A stretch of DNA of 64,000 nt, from NCBI GenBank assembly GCA_016720855.1, contig JADKJU010000005.1:248001-312000 (forward strand). Reading direction: 5' to 3'. Numbering within the stretch: the stretch's first letter is position 1; the number at the start of each line of letters is the position of its first letter. The notes under the pieces are model-generated. The model searched no databases. It was given only the letters and a program-made list of their open reading frames with translations, and was not told the DNA's origin. This document shows, piece after piece, positions 26,322 through 34,297 of the stretch. Both the position numbers and the translations under genes were made by a program. This DNA is from Betaproteobacteria bacterium (GTDB taxonomy: Bacteria > Pseudomonadota > Gammaproteobacteria > Burkholderiales > Usitatibacteraceae).

Positions 26322-27644
26322 CTACTTCGGACCGAACACGAGGTTCGGGACATACAGGATGATCTGCGGGAAGAAGTAGAGGATCAGGACGGCAATCCAT
26401 TGCAGGGCCATGAACGGCAGCATGCCCTTGTAGATGTCCGCCAGATCCCATTGCGGCATGATGCCCTTCAGGTAGTAGGCCGACAACGCGACCGGCGGCG
26501 AGAGCCAGCAGGTCTGCAGCGTCACGGCGAGCAGGATGCTGAACCACACCATGTCGACATTGAGGGCGGTGAGCAGGGGCAGGAAGATCGGCACGATGAT
26601 GACGACGATCGGCACCCACTCCAGCGGCCATCCCAGGATGAAGCACAGCACCAGGATCGACAGGATGAGCAACTCGGGCGAGATATTCCACGCGACCATC
26701 ACGTTGGCGATGTAGGTCGGCGTGCCGAGCGCGGAGAAGACGGACCCCAGGAACGTGGAGGCGACGAGCAGGACCATCACCATGCTCGCGGTCTGCGCCG
26801 TCCGGAACACCGAGTCCTTGAACACCGCCCACGTGAGGCAGCGATGGGCCGCCGCGGCCACCAGGGCGCCGATGCAGCCGAGGGCTGCGCCCTCGGTCGG
26901 CGTGGCCCAGCCCGAGACGATCGCCCCCAGCGTCGAGAGGATCAGCAGCGTTGGCGGCATCATGCCCAGCAGCAGCTCGCGGGCGATGTAGCTCTTCGGC
27001 ACGTCGAGTTCCTTCGCCGAGAGCGGCGGCCCCAGGCTCGGGTTTCTCCACACACGCACGGCGGTGTAGGTGAAATAGAGCGCCGCGAGGAGGATGCCCG
27101 GCAGCAGCGCAGCACCATAGAGCCGGGCGACCGACACGGAGAGCACCGGGCCCATCACGACCAGCATCACGCTCGGGGGGATGAGAATGCCGAGCGTGCC
27201 GCCGGCGCAGATCGTCCCCGCGGACAGCCTCACGTCGTAGCCCGAGCGCATCATCACCGGCGCGGCCATGAGCGCGATGATCGTCACCGAGGCGCCGACG
27301 ATGCCCGTGGCGGCCGCGAAGAGCGCCGCCGTGAAGATGGTCGCGAGGTAGAGCGAGCCGTGCACGCGCCCGAAGGCGAGCTGTACCGCGTGGAACAGGC
27401 GGTTCATGATTCCCGCGCTCTCCAGGACGTAGCCCATGAAGGTGAAGAGCGCGACGGCGGCGAGCACCGTCTCCATCATCGAGTCGATGACCTGGTAGGT
27501 CATCAGGTAGAACACGCGATCGCCCAGGCCGATGTAGCCGAACACCATCCCCAGGAAGACCAGCGTGAAGGAGATCGGGAAGCCGCCGAGGATGACGACG
27601 AACATCATCCCCAGCAGAACGAGGCCCAGGACTTCGTTGCTCAT
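26322..27644 (-). CDS. dctM: TRAP transporter large permease (DctM family)
   Basis: A 440-residue membrane protein with about 12 helices. SFTLVFLGMVFGYIGLGD at the start, the GASVTIIALMAAPVMMRSGYD region and SAGTICAGGTLGILIPPSVMLVVMGPV are typical of DctM; TEGAALGCIGALV is another family block. It imports the solute captured by DctP, driven by the sodium or proton gradient. It lies 27 bases upstream of the dctP start. Confidence 0.93.
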   Translation of the reverse strand: MSNEVLGLVLLGMMFVVILGGFPISFTLVFLGMVFGYIGLGDRVFYLMTYQVIDSMMETVLAAVALFTFMGYVLESAGIMNRLFHAVQLAFGRVHGSLYLATIFTAALFAAATGIVGASVTIIALMAAPVMMRSGYDVRLSAGTICAGGTLGILIPPSVMLVVMGPVLSVSVARLYGAALLPGILLAALYFTYTAVRVWRNPSLGPPLSAKELDVPKSYIARELLLGMMPPTLLILSTLGAIVSGWATPTEGAALGCIGALVAAAAHRCLTWAVFKDSVFRTAQTASMVMVLLVASTFLGSVFSALGTPTYIANVMVAWNISPELLILSILVLCFILGWPLEWVPIVVIIVPIFLPLLTALNVDMVWFSILLAVTLQTCWLSPPVALSAYYLKGIMPQWDLADIYKGMLPFMALQWIAVLILYFFPQIILYVPNLVFGPK

Positions 27645-27674
27645 GCGTGCTCCCCGGGGCGTCCGAAGGCGGGA

Positions 27675-28214
27675 TCAGACGAGTTCACTGGGCGCCCCCT
27701 GGTTGCGGTAGTCGACGCCCGTGCGCAGCGTCTTGAAGCACTTGATCACCTCAGCGACGCCCTGCACCAGAAGCAGGGCGGACGAGAGCGGAATCACCGA
27801 CTTGTACCAGTAGGCCGGCGGGCGCCAGGTGGTCATGAGGGCCTCCTTGAGATCCCAGGACTCGCGGGCGAAGTCGAAACTGACCCAGGTGAACATCGCC
27901 ATGCCGGGCAGGAAGAAGAGCAGGTACTGCGCGATGTCCATGCGCACCTGCGTCTTGAGCGACCAGTCCTTGGAGAAGAAGTCCGTGCGGATGTGCTTCT
28001 GCAGGTGCAGCGTGTACGCCGCGGCCAGGAAAAAGTGCGCGCCGTAGCACATCGTCGCGATGTCGTTCGCCCAGATGGTCGGCGTGAAGAACTTGCGCAC
28101 CATGACTTCGTAGGCGAGGACGAGGAACATCGGCACGATGAGCCAGGAGCTCAGCTTGCCCGCCCCGATGCTCACGCGGTCGATGAAATCGGCGATCTTG
28201 TCCAGTGTGTCCAT
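27675..28214 (-). CDS. dctQ: TRAP transporter small permease (DctQ family)
   Basis: A 179-residue four-helix membrane protein; WLIVPMFLVLAYEVMVRKFFTPTIWANDIATMCYGAHFFLAAAYTLHLQKHIRTDFF is the DctQ core. ATG 28214 (MDTLDKIADFIDRVS) is chosen because the frame upstream is shadow sequence of other genes. It is the first gene of the dctQMP set on the minus strand, following the sulfatase-like remnant. Confidence 0.9.
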   Translation of the reverse strand: MDTLDKIADFIDRVSIGAGKLSSWLIVPMFLVLAYEVMVRKFFTPTIWANDIATMCYGAHFFLAAAYTLHLQKHIRTDFFSKDWSLKTQVRMDIAQYLLFFLPGMAMFTWVSFDFARESWDLKEALMTTWRPPAYWYKSVIPLSSALLLVQGVAEVIKCFKTLRTGVDYRNQGAPSELV

Positions 28215-28291
28215 TGCGGCGGCGTTCCTCCTCGTTGTTCTTCTTCCGAATCCGGTCCCGTCGCTGCGCAGCGGCGCGCGCGGGTTGCCGC

Positions 28292-28546
28292 CTATCGCGC
28301 CTCGGTGAGCCTCCCGGCGCCGATTCCGTACCCCGTGAGCGTGCGGTCCGCGTGCCGCAGCCGCCATGAGAGCATGCGCCTCGCGTAGCGCAGCGACGCC
28401 TCGCGGTGCGCCGGGTCCTCCGCCACGTTCCGCAGCCGGTGCGGGTCGCACTGCAGGTCGAACGGGAGCGGCTCGAGGCCGGCGAACGCGGGAAGCGGTC
28501 GTCGTCCTCGCGACCCGGCCCGGGACACCTGGTTCCGGAAATTCAT
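28292..28546 (-). pseudogene. Remnant of a sulfatase-type (alkaline phosphatase superfamily) gene
   Basis: An 84-codon open frame with an excellent ribosome-binding site (GGAGGAGAACCCAA before ATG 28546). Its second half, FDLQCDPHRLRNVAEDPAHREASLRYARRMLSWRLRHADRTLTGY, looks like the extreme C-terminus of sulfatases and phosphonate monoester hydrolases, where DPxExxNLAxDP is followed by a helix. The nucleophile domain of about 400 residues is missing, so a deletion seems to have fused a start region (MNFRNQVSRAGS...) to the tail. A gene of that family would fit a phosphonate locus (hydrolysis of phosphonate monoesters). Assignment rests on pattern recall only. Confidence 0.5.
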
Positions 28547-28570
28547 TTGGGTTCTCCTCCCGTCGGTGGG

Positions 28571-28597
28571 GGCGGTCCCGGCAAACGCCGGGCCGCC
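28571..28597. terminator. GC-rich stem-loop after the aldehyde dehydrogenase gene
   Basis: GGCGG-T-CCCGGC-AAAC-GCCGGG-CCGCC forms an 11-pair stem with one bulge. It lies 60 bases after the aldehyde dehydrogenase stop on the minus strand and before the remnant gene. No T run follows, so it may slow or stabilise transcripts rather than end them fully. Confidence 0.45.
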
Positions 28598-28656
28598 CCT
28601 CATGATGGAGCCGCGGTGCTTCTCCTTCGCGACGGCCCGGCACGGGCCGCCACGTC

Positions 28657-30126
28657 CTACCACCTCATGTGAATGTTCTTCACCTGCGTATAGCTCACCA
28701 TTTCCTCGAACGTCTCCTCGACGCCCAGGCCGCTCTGCTTCCATCCACCGTACGGCGCACCGAGGTAGCGGCCGCTGCCGTTGATCCAGACGTAACCCGC
28801 GTCCACCCGCTCCGCCGTCTCCATGGCGAGATCCAGCCGGTTGGTCACGATGGCCGCCGTGAGGCCGTACTGCGTGCCATTCGCCATCGCGATCATCTCT
28901 TCCATGTCCGTCCACGCGAGGACGGACATCACCGGCCCGAAGATCTCCTCCGAAGCGATACGCATGTCCTGGCTCACGCCGTCGAACACCGTGGGCGCGA
29001 GAAAGAGGCCGTCGGCGAGCTTCGGGTCCGCCGGTCGCCCGCCCCCCGTGAGCAGTTTCGCCCCCTGCGCCTTGCCCGCCTCGATGAAGCCCGTGATGCG
29101 GTCGTACTGCTTGCGCGAGACGATGGGCCCGAACTCGTTCGACTCGATCCACGGGAAGCCCACGGGCAGAGCTTCGGCGAGCTTCACGATCTCGTCCACG
29201 ACGGCGCGGTGCAGCGACCCGTGCACGAACACGCGCGAGGTCGAGCTGCAGGACTGGCCCTGCCGGTTCATGTTCATCCCCTTGATCGCGGCGGCCGCGG
29301 CCTGCTTCGGATCCGCGTCGGGGAAGATGATGATGGGATTCTTGCCGCCCAGCTCCAGCGTGCAGCGCTTGAGTCCCTCGGCGGCGCCCCGGGCGACGAG
29401 GCGCCCGGTCTCCACCGAGCCCACGAATCCGATGCGCGAGACAAGCGGGTGCGCAACGAGCGCCGCGCCCGTGCGGCCGTCGCCCGCGACCACGTTCACG
29501 ACGCCCGGCGGGAAGATCCCGTCGGCCAGTTCCGCCAGGCGGAAGCTGGAAATGGGCGCCTGCTCCGAACTCTTGATCACCACGCAGTTGCCGGCCGCGA
29601 GCGGCGCCGCGGCCTTCTCGCCGCAGAAGCGGAACGGGTGGTTGAAGGGATTGAGCTTCGCGACGACACCGTAGGGTTGCCGGCGGGTCAGGTTGAGGTG
29701 GCGCGGCCCCTGCGAGCTCGTCTCGCCTTTCACCTCGGTGATGAGGCCGGCGAAGTAATCGAGGCTGTCCGCGGTCCAGTGCATGTCGCCTTCCATGCCC
29801 TTCACCGCATTGCCCGCGTCCACGGCGTCGATGATCGCCAGCGCCTTCGCCTCGTCGCGGATGCGCCTGGCGAACGCCTCGAGGCACTTCGCGCGCTCCT
29901 TGAGGCCCACCTTGCGCCAGGTCTCGAAGCCCTTCGCCGCCGCCTTCACGGCCAGGTCGACGTCCGTTTCGTCCGCGTACGGCACCGTGGCGAGCACGCG
30001 CCCCGTCGAGGGGCTCGTGGAATCGAAGGTCCTGCCGCTAGCCGCCGCGTGCCAGGCGCCGCCGTAGTAGTGGCCCCGGTTGGTGAACGGCAGGTCCGGC
30101 TCGCCGTGCGGATTGGCGCCGCTCAC
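28657..30126 (-). CDS. NAD(P)-dependent aldehyde dehydrogenase
   Basis: A 489-residue aldehyde dehydrogenase. Glu in LELGGKNPIIIFPDAD and the catalytic Cys in NRQGQSCSSTSRVF are in place, with NPFNHPFRFCGEKAAAPLAAGNCVVIKSSEQ for cofactor binding. GTG 30126 is chosen as start because it overlaps the upstream alcohol dehydrogenase stop (GTGA) and gives VSGANPHGEPDLPFTNRGHYYGG. It is not the PhnY-type gene (that is at 34294). It probably oxidises an aldehyde made by the neighbouring alcohol dehydrogenase or acetaldehyde made by PhnX. Confidence 0.9.
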   Translation of the reverse strand: MSGANPHGEPDLPFTNRGHYYGGAWHAAASGRTFDSTSPSTGRVLATVPYADETDVDLAVKAAAKGFETWRKVGLKERAKCLEAFARRIRDEAKALAIIDAVDAGNAVKGMEGDMHWTADSLDYFAGLITEVKGETSSQGPRHLNLTRRQPYGVVAKLNPFNHPFRFCGEKAAAPLAAGNCVVIKSSEQAPISSFRLAELADGIFPPGVVNVVAGDGRTGAALVAHPLVSRIGFVGSVETGRLVARGAAEGLKRCTLELGGKNPIIIFPDADPKQAAAAAIKGMNMNRQGQSCSSTSRVFVHGSLHRAVVDEIVKLAEALPVGFPWIESNEFGPIVSRKQYDRITGFIEAGKAQGAKLLTGGGRPADPKLADGLFLAPTVFDGVSQDMRIASEEIFGPVMSVLAWTDMEEMIAMANGTQYGLTAAIVTNRLDLAMETAERVDAGYVWINGSGRYLGAPYGGWKQSGLGVEETFEEMVSYTQVKNIHMRW

Positions 30127-31229
30127 GGGACGATCGCCGCGCGCAGCACCTTGCGGTCCTCGGCGTCCTTCATGGCCTGGCCGACCTGGTCGAGACTGTA
30201 CTTTCCGTCCACCAGCGCGTGGAAGGGGAAGCGCTTGCGGTTGCCGTGCACGAAATCGAGCGCCTCGATGAGGTGCCTGGGGTGGTAGTTGTGCACGCCG
30301 CGGATGGTGAGGAGCTTGCGCAGGATCATGTTGGCGTCGATCGTGACGTTCGAGCCCGGGTTCACGGTGCCGCCGAACACGAAGCGCCCGCCCGTGCGCA
30401 GGAACTGCAGGCCGGGGATCGCCACCTCGGGGTAGCCGCACACCTCGATCACCGCGTCGGCGCCTTCGGGGCGGCAGAGCGCGCGCACCTGCTCCACGAG
30501 CCCCGCTTCGGGCATCGACGAGGGATCGAACACGTGGTCGCAGCCGAACGCCAGGCCCAGTTCGCGCCGCGAGGCGACGTTGTCCAGGCCGATCACCAGG
30601 CGCGCTCCGCGACCCTTGGCGAGCGCGGCGCCATAGAGGCCGAGGAGCCCCAGGCCGAAGATGACGACGGCATCGCCCAGCTTCACCTGCGCCTGCTCCG
30701 TGACGGACACCATCGTCGCCACGCCGCAGTTGACCGGGGTCGCCTCCTCATCCGTGAGGTCGTCCGGGAGCTTCAGGATCCAGGACCTCGGCAGCACGTA
30801 GCAGTACTCGCCGAACCCGCCGTGGTGGTGGGGTTCCGTCGTCACCGCCATGTGGCCGTACTTGTCCACACCCGGGGACTTCTGCGGGAGGTCCAGCACC
30901 TCGGTGTAGTAGTTGTTGCCCGGGATGAAGTACTCGCTCCAGGTGATGCGGTCGCCGGACTGTAGCGGTGCCCCGCGCATGTCATGAGTGATGCCCTCGC
31001 CCAGTTCGAGGATCGTGCCGATGATCTCGTGACCCAGCAGGCCGGGGCACGGATTCGGCCGGTGGCCCAGGTAGGAGTGGATGTCCGACCGGCAGATGGT
31101 GGACATGCGGATCTTCACGAGGACCTCGTCCCGGCGCGGCGCGCGCACCGGGAAGAGGCGGATCTCGAAGGGCTTGTTGGGCGCGTCGTAGATCGCGAGG
31201 CGGCCCATCAGGTCGGCGGCGATCGCCAT
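30123..31229 (-). CDS. Zinc-type alcohol dehydrogenase associated with phosphonate catabolism
   Basis: A 368-residue medium-chain dehydrogenase. Catalytic zinc ligands are visible in STICRSDIHSYLGHRPNPCPGLLGHEIIG, and the NAD fold in IFGLGLLGLYGAALAKGRGARLVIGLDN. The four-cysteine structural zinc lobe is not seen, the region being PGNNYYTEVLDLPQKSPG. This matches the group found near phosphonate genes that I know as TIGR03366 (HpnZ). It could oxidise a hydroxyalkylphosphonate or alcohol side product. It lies one base after phnA and overlaps the aldehyde dehydrogenase start. Confidence 0.85.
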   Translation of the reverse strand: MAIAADLMGRLAIYDAPNKPFEIRLFPVRAPRRDEVLVKIRMSTICRSDIHSYLGHRPNPCPGLLGHEIIGTILELGEGITHDMRGAPLQSGDRITWSEYFIPGNNYYTEVLDLPQKSPGVDKYGHMAVTTEPHHHGGFGEYCYVLPRSWILKLPDDLTDEEATPVNCGVATMVSVTEQAQVKLGDAVVIFGLGLLGLYGAALAKGRGARLVIGLDNVASRRELGLAFGCDHVFDPSSMPEAGLVEQVRALCRPEGADAVIEVCGYPEVAIPGLQFLRTGGRFVFGGTVNPGSNVTIDANMILRKLLTIRGVHNYHPRHLIEALDFVHGNRKRFPFHALVDGKYSLDQVGQAMKDAEDRKVLRAAIVP

Positions 31230-31230
31230 G

Positions 31231-32502
31231 TCAGTGCGCGGGGCCGTTGAGGGCGAACTCGAAGAGCTGCCAGCTCTTGAGCACCTGCACGCCGCCCTTG
31301 ATCCGGTAGTCGTCGTTGAGGGGCCGGTTGATGATGAACGGCACCTTGGCCTCCGAGACCCCGCCGTGGGTGCGCAGGCGATGGCCCTCGAGACCCTTGA
31401 GGTCGTGGTCCTTCTCCGAGGCGCCGATGCACACGTCGTGCGTGGAAATCACCACCACGTCGGCCTCGCGGTCCTCCGGCAGGCTGTGCACCTCGCAGGC
31501 GTCCTTCTTGCCGAGGACCGACTCGATGCCCCGGATCGGCCGGATCACTTCCATCACCTGCTCCGGGGTCACCTTGCCCGCCCCGCCGGTGATCCACACG
31601 CGCACGAAGCCGCCGAGCGCGCCGTGGTGGGCGACGAAGGCGTCCGTGATCGGGCAGATCACCTGCACGGCGCCCTTGCCGAGCTTCGCGTCGAGGATGT
31701 CCTGCAACCAGATGACGTTGGGCTTGCCCTCGGCGTTCGACTTGTCGTTCATGCCGTGGTCGGCCGTGAGCGCCACCGTGGCGCCCAGCTCCGCCAGGCG
31801 CCCGAAGCGCCAGTCGAGCTCCTGGTAGAAGCGGCGGGCCTCGGACTCGGTCGGCGCGTACTTGTGCTGGATGTAGTCCGTGAGCGAGAGGAACAGGATG
31901 TCGCGGTGTGACTGCTCGAGCAGCTTGATACCGGCGTCCAGCACGAATAGCGAAAGTTCCATCGAGTACATGTCGGGCTGCGGGTGGCCCAGCCAGGCGG
32001 CCGCGTTGTCGATGCCGTGCTCGGCCAGCGTGGTCGAGGCGGACTTCTCCGAGGAAAAGCACACGTTGCCCTTCGTGACGTCGAGGCCCTTGCCGAGCTG
32101 CGTCCTCAGCTTGTCCTTGGCCGTGATCGCGACCACCTTCGCGCCGGCATCGGCGAAGCCCTTGAGCACGGTGTCGCCGCGCAGCAACTCCGGGCCCGTC
32201 ATCACGACCGCCTTGCCCGTCTTCACGTCCAGGTAGTAGTTGCCCGAGATGCCGTGCTTCGAGGCCGGCGTGCCGGTCACCACCGACATGTTGTTGGGGC
32301 AGGTGAACGACGGCACGGTGCCTTCGGCCACGACGGCGAAGCCTTCTTTCATGAACCGGGCGATGTTCGGGACGGCGCCTTCCGCGATGAACTGCTGCAG
32401 GTAGGCCGGGTCGCCGCCGTCGATGATCACGACGGCGACGGGCCGGTCCGGCCAGCGGTAGCTCGTGCCGTTCACCACGACGGGGGGTCTTGCGTTCGCC
32501 AT
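31231..32502 (-). CDS. phnA: Phosphonoacetate hydrolase
   Basis: A 423-residue alkaline phosphatase superfamily enzyme that splits phosphonoacetate to acetate and phosphate. Zinc and nucleophile residues are seen in VVIIDGGDPAYL, VPSFTCPNNMSVVTG (Thr nucleophile), LSLTDYIQHKYAPT and LTADHGMNDKS, and the late His in RTHGGVSEAKVPF. These match characterised PhnA. ATG 32502 (MANARPPVVVNGTSYRWPDRPV) is chosen since AAGGAG stands 8 bases upstream; the longer form from 32544 lacks this. It is the first gene of the minus-strand array and divergent from the LysR regulator. Confidence 0.95.
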   Translation of the reverse strand: MANARPPVVVNGTSYRWPDRPVAVVIIDGGDPAYLQQFIAEGAVPNIARFMKEGFAVVAEGTVPSFTCPNNMSVVTGTPASKHGISGNYYLDVKTGKAVVMTGPELLRGDTVLKGFADAGAKVVAITAKDKLRTQLGKGLDVTKGNVCFSSEKSASTTLAEHGIDNAAAWLGHPQPDMYSMELSLFVLDAGIKLLEQSHRDILFLSLTDYIQHKYAPTESEARRFYQELDWRFGRLAELGATVALTADHGMNDKSNAEGKPNVIWLQDILDAKLGKGAVQVICPITDAFVAHHGALGGFVRVWITGGAGKVTPEQVMEVIRPIRGIESVLGKKDACEVHSLPEDREADVVVISTHDVCIGASEKDHDLKGLEGHRLRTHGGVSEAKVPFIINRPLNDDYRIKGGVQVLKSWQLFEFALNGPAH

Positions 32503-32644
32503 GAATCCACTCCTTCCCATGGGGCCGCCAGTCGGGCCTGGCAAGGCCGGGGCAGCGGGGTTTCCGATTGCGTTTGCCGAAAGCTAGCAGCTTCGCCTAA
32601 TATCGCATAAATCGAAAATTCATCCAGACTCATCGTTTGAATCA
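32503..32644. promoter_or_regulatory. Divergent regulatory region phnA / LysR regulator
   Basis: The 142 bases between the divergent starts include an AT-rich block at 32597-32625. TCGCATAAATCGA at 32603-32615 fits the LysR T-N11-A pattern with TCG/CGA arms, and AAGCT-AGC-AGCTT at 32581-32593 is a second inverted repeat. LysR proteins usually bind such divergent regions; no site is proven. Confidence 0.4.
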
Positions 32645-33517
32645 ATGTATGAAAAGTGGCTCAAGGCGTTCCACATGGTGGCTTCCCACGGCGGCGTGGG
32701 AAGGGCCGCCAAGGCGCTGAACGTCGGCCAGCCCACCATCTCGGCCCACCTCAAGACCCTCGAGGACTACTTCCGCGTGGAGCTCTTCTACCGCCAGGGA
32801 CGGCGAGTGGAGCTCACCGAAGTGGGGCGATCCCTGCACGAGATCACCCGGAGCCTCTACGGCCACGAGTCCGAGGCCGTCGCTTTCCTGCGCTCCGCGG
32901 GCCGCAGCGAGCACGGGCGGCTGCGCGCCGGCGCGGTGGGGCCCTTCGACGTGATGGAGATGGTTCACGCGTTCCACGCAAAGCACCGGTGGGTGGACTT
33001 GTCCGTCGATGTCCTCCCGCGCCGGGAGTTGGTGACCCGCCTGCGGGCCTTCGATCTGGACGTGGGGGTCTTCGCCGACGCACCGGAGGAAGCCGACTTC
33101 CACTCGTTCGTCTACGACCGCCACCCCGTGCGCATCATCGTCCCGGCCCTGCACCGCCTGGCGCGAAGGAAGCGAATCCAGATCAATGACCTCGAGGGCG
33201 AACCCTTCGTCCTGCGCGACCCCTCGTCAGTCACCCGGCGGGCCTTCGAGCAGGCCCTGCAGCGCGCCGCCGTGAAGGTCCGCCCCGTCATCCAGACCAA
33301 CAGCCGGGAAGCCGTCCGCGAGGCGGTCGCCCGGGGGATGGGGCTCGGCGTGATCTCGGAGCGGGAACACGCCCCGCACCCGAACATCCATGTCCTCACG
33401 GTCGAGGACGCCGACATGAGCACGGGCGCCTGGGTGGCCTGCCTCGCCGCCCGCCGCGGCCGCCCCCTCATCGACACGTTCATGAAGCTGGTCCAGCAGA
33501 ACCGCCCGGCCGGATGA
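32645..33517 (+). CDS. LysR-family regulator of AEP catabolism
   Basis: A 290-residue LysR regulator. The N-terminal winged helix-turn-helix is MYEKWLKAFHMVASHGGVGRAAKALNVGQPTISAHLKTLEDYF, and the inducer-binding domain begins near residue 90 (GRLRAGAVGPFDVMEMVHAF). It resembles the phosphonate-associated LysR group that I know as TIGR03339, unusual in having SHGGVGRAAKALNVGQPT. It faces phnA across a 142-base gap, so it probably controls the phnA-led operon, with AEP or a breakdown product as inducer. Confidence 0.88.
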   Translation: MYEKWLKAFHMVASHGGVGRAAKALNVGQPTISAHLKTLEDYFRVELFYRQGRRVELTEVGRSLHEITRSLYGHESEAVAFLRSAGRSEHGRLRAGAVGPFDVMEMVHAFHAKHRWVDLSVDVLPRRELVTRLRAFDLDVGVFADAPEEADFHSFVYDRHPVRIIVPALHRLARRKRIQINDLEGEPFVLRDPSSVTRRAFEQALQRAAVKVRPVIQTNSREAVREAVARGMGLGVISEREHAPHPNIHVLTVEDADMSTGAWVACLAARRGRPLIDTFMKLVQQNRPAG

Positions 33518-33542
33518 CGGCGGCGGCCGTCATTTCGGTTTG

Positions 33543-33570
33543 TTGACAATCGAACCTCGCCCTGTAGATT
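33543..33570 (+). promoter_or_regulatory. Promoter and possible operator of the GntR-phnY operon
   Basis: TTGACA (33543-33548, perfect -35) and TAGATT (33565-33570) are 16 bases apart. The promoter is bracketed by the inverted repeat GACAATC (33545-33551) / GATTGTC (33567-33573), and TTGT-TG-ACAA at 33540-33549 resembles a GntR/FadR half-site pair. This suggests autoregulation by the GntR protein. Confidence 0.55.
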
Positions 33571-33601
33571 GTCGCCATATCAACTTCACCTGCCCCGCCC
33601 C

Positions 33602-34297
33602 GTGCCCCAATCCACCGCCAAGCCCACGGAAGACCCGCCGCTCGCCGCCCGTGTGCACGCCGATATCGAGAGGCAGATCCTCTCGGGCAAGGTGCTGCCA
33701 GGAGCAAAGTTGGTCGAGGAGGACGTGGCCGACCGGCTGCGGGTGAGCCGCGGTCCGGTGCGCGAGGCCTTCCGCGCCCTCGAGCAGGCGGGCCTCGTCC
33801 GCATGGAGAAGAACCGCGGCGTCTTCGTGCGCGAGGTTTCCCTGCGGGAAGCCGACGAGATCTACGAAGTGCGCGCCGGGCTCGACGAGCTCATCGGCCG
33901 GCTGGTCGCCGCGCGGCTCACCGCCGCGCGCCTCGCCGAGCTGCGCCGCCTGCTCACCCGCATGGAGCTTGCCGCCCGCACCGAGGACGTGGACAGCTAT
34001 TACCCCCTCAACGTGGCGTTCCACGATCACCTCGCACTCGCCGCGGGCAACGGGACGCTCCTTGCCTCCTATCGCATCCTCGTGAACCAGCTGCACCTGT
34101 ATCGGCGCGAGACGCTCGCGCGCGGCGCGGGCAGCTTCGACATCTCCACCAGCGAGCACCAGCGCATCGTCGACCTGCTCGCCGAAGGCGACGGCGTGAA
34201 GGCCGGCCAGCTCCTCTTCGAGCACGCGATGGAAAGCCGCGAGCGCCTGCACGCGACCCTCCAGACCCCGATCCGGAAAGACGCAGGAACCCCATGA
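33602..34297 (+). CDS. GntR-family (FadR type) regulator of phosphonate use
   Basis: A regulator of 231 residues from GTG 33602. The winged helix (LAARVHADIERQILSGKVLPGAKLVEEDVADRLRVSRGPVREAFRALEQAGLVRMEKNRGVFVRE) is followed by an all-helical FCD ligand domain with YEVRAGLDELIGRLVAAR and the metal-binding type His residues in NVAFHDHL and SEHQRIVDLL. A TTG at 33569 is also in frame but lies inside the predicted -10 element, so it is unlikely. It matches the Burkholderia-type PhnR group known as TIGR03338. Its stop overlaps phnY (ATGA), so it is expected to control phnY directly. Confidence 0.85.
   Translation: MPQSTAKPTEDPPLAARVHADIERQILSGKVLPGAKLVEEDVADRLRVSRGPVREAFRALEQAGLVRMEKNRGVFVREVSLREADEIYEVRAGLDELIGRLVAARLTAARLAELRRLLTRMELAARTEDVDSYYPLNVAFHDHLALAAGNGTLLASYRILVNQLHLYRRETLARGAGSFDISTSEHQRIVDLLAEGDGVKAGQLLFEHAMESRERLHATLQTPIRKDAGTP

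Noticed and set aside
26151..28388. Plus-strand frame of 745 codons
   Set aside because: Shadow of the TRAP transporter genes; rich in Arg, His and Glu without domain structure.
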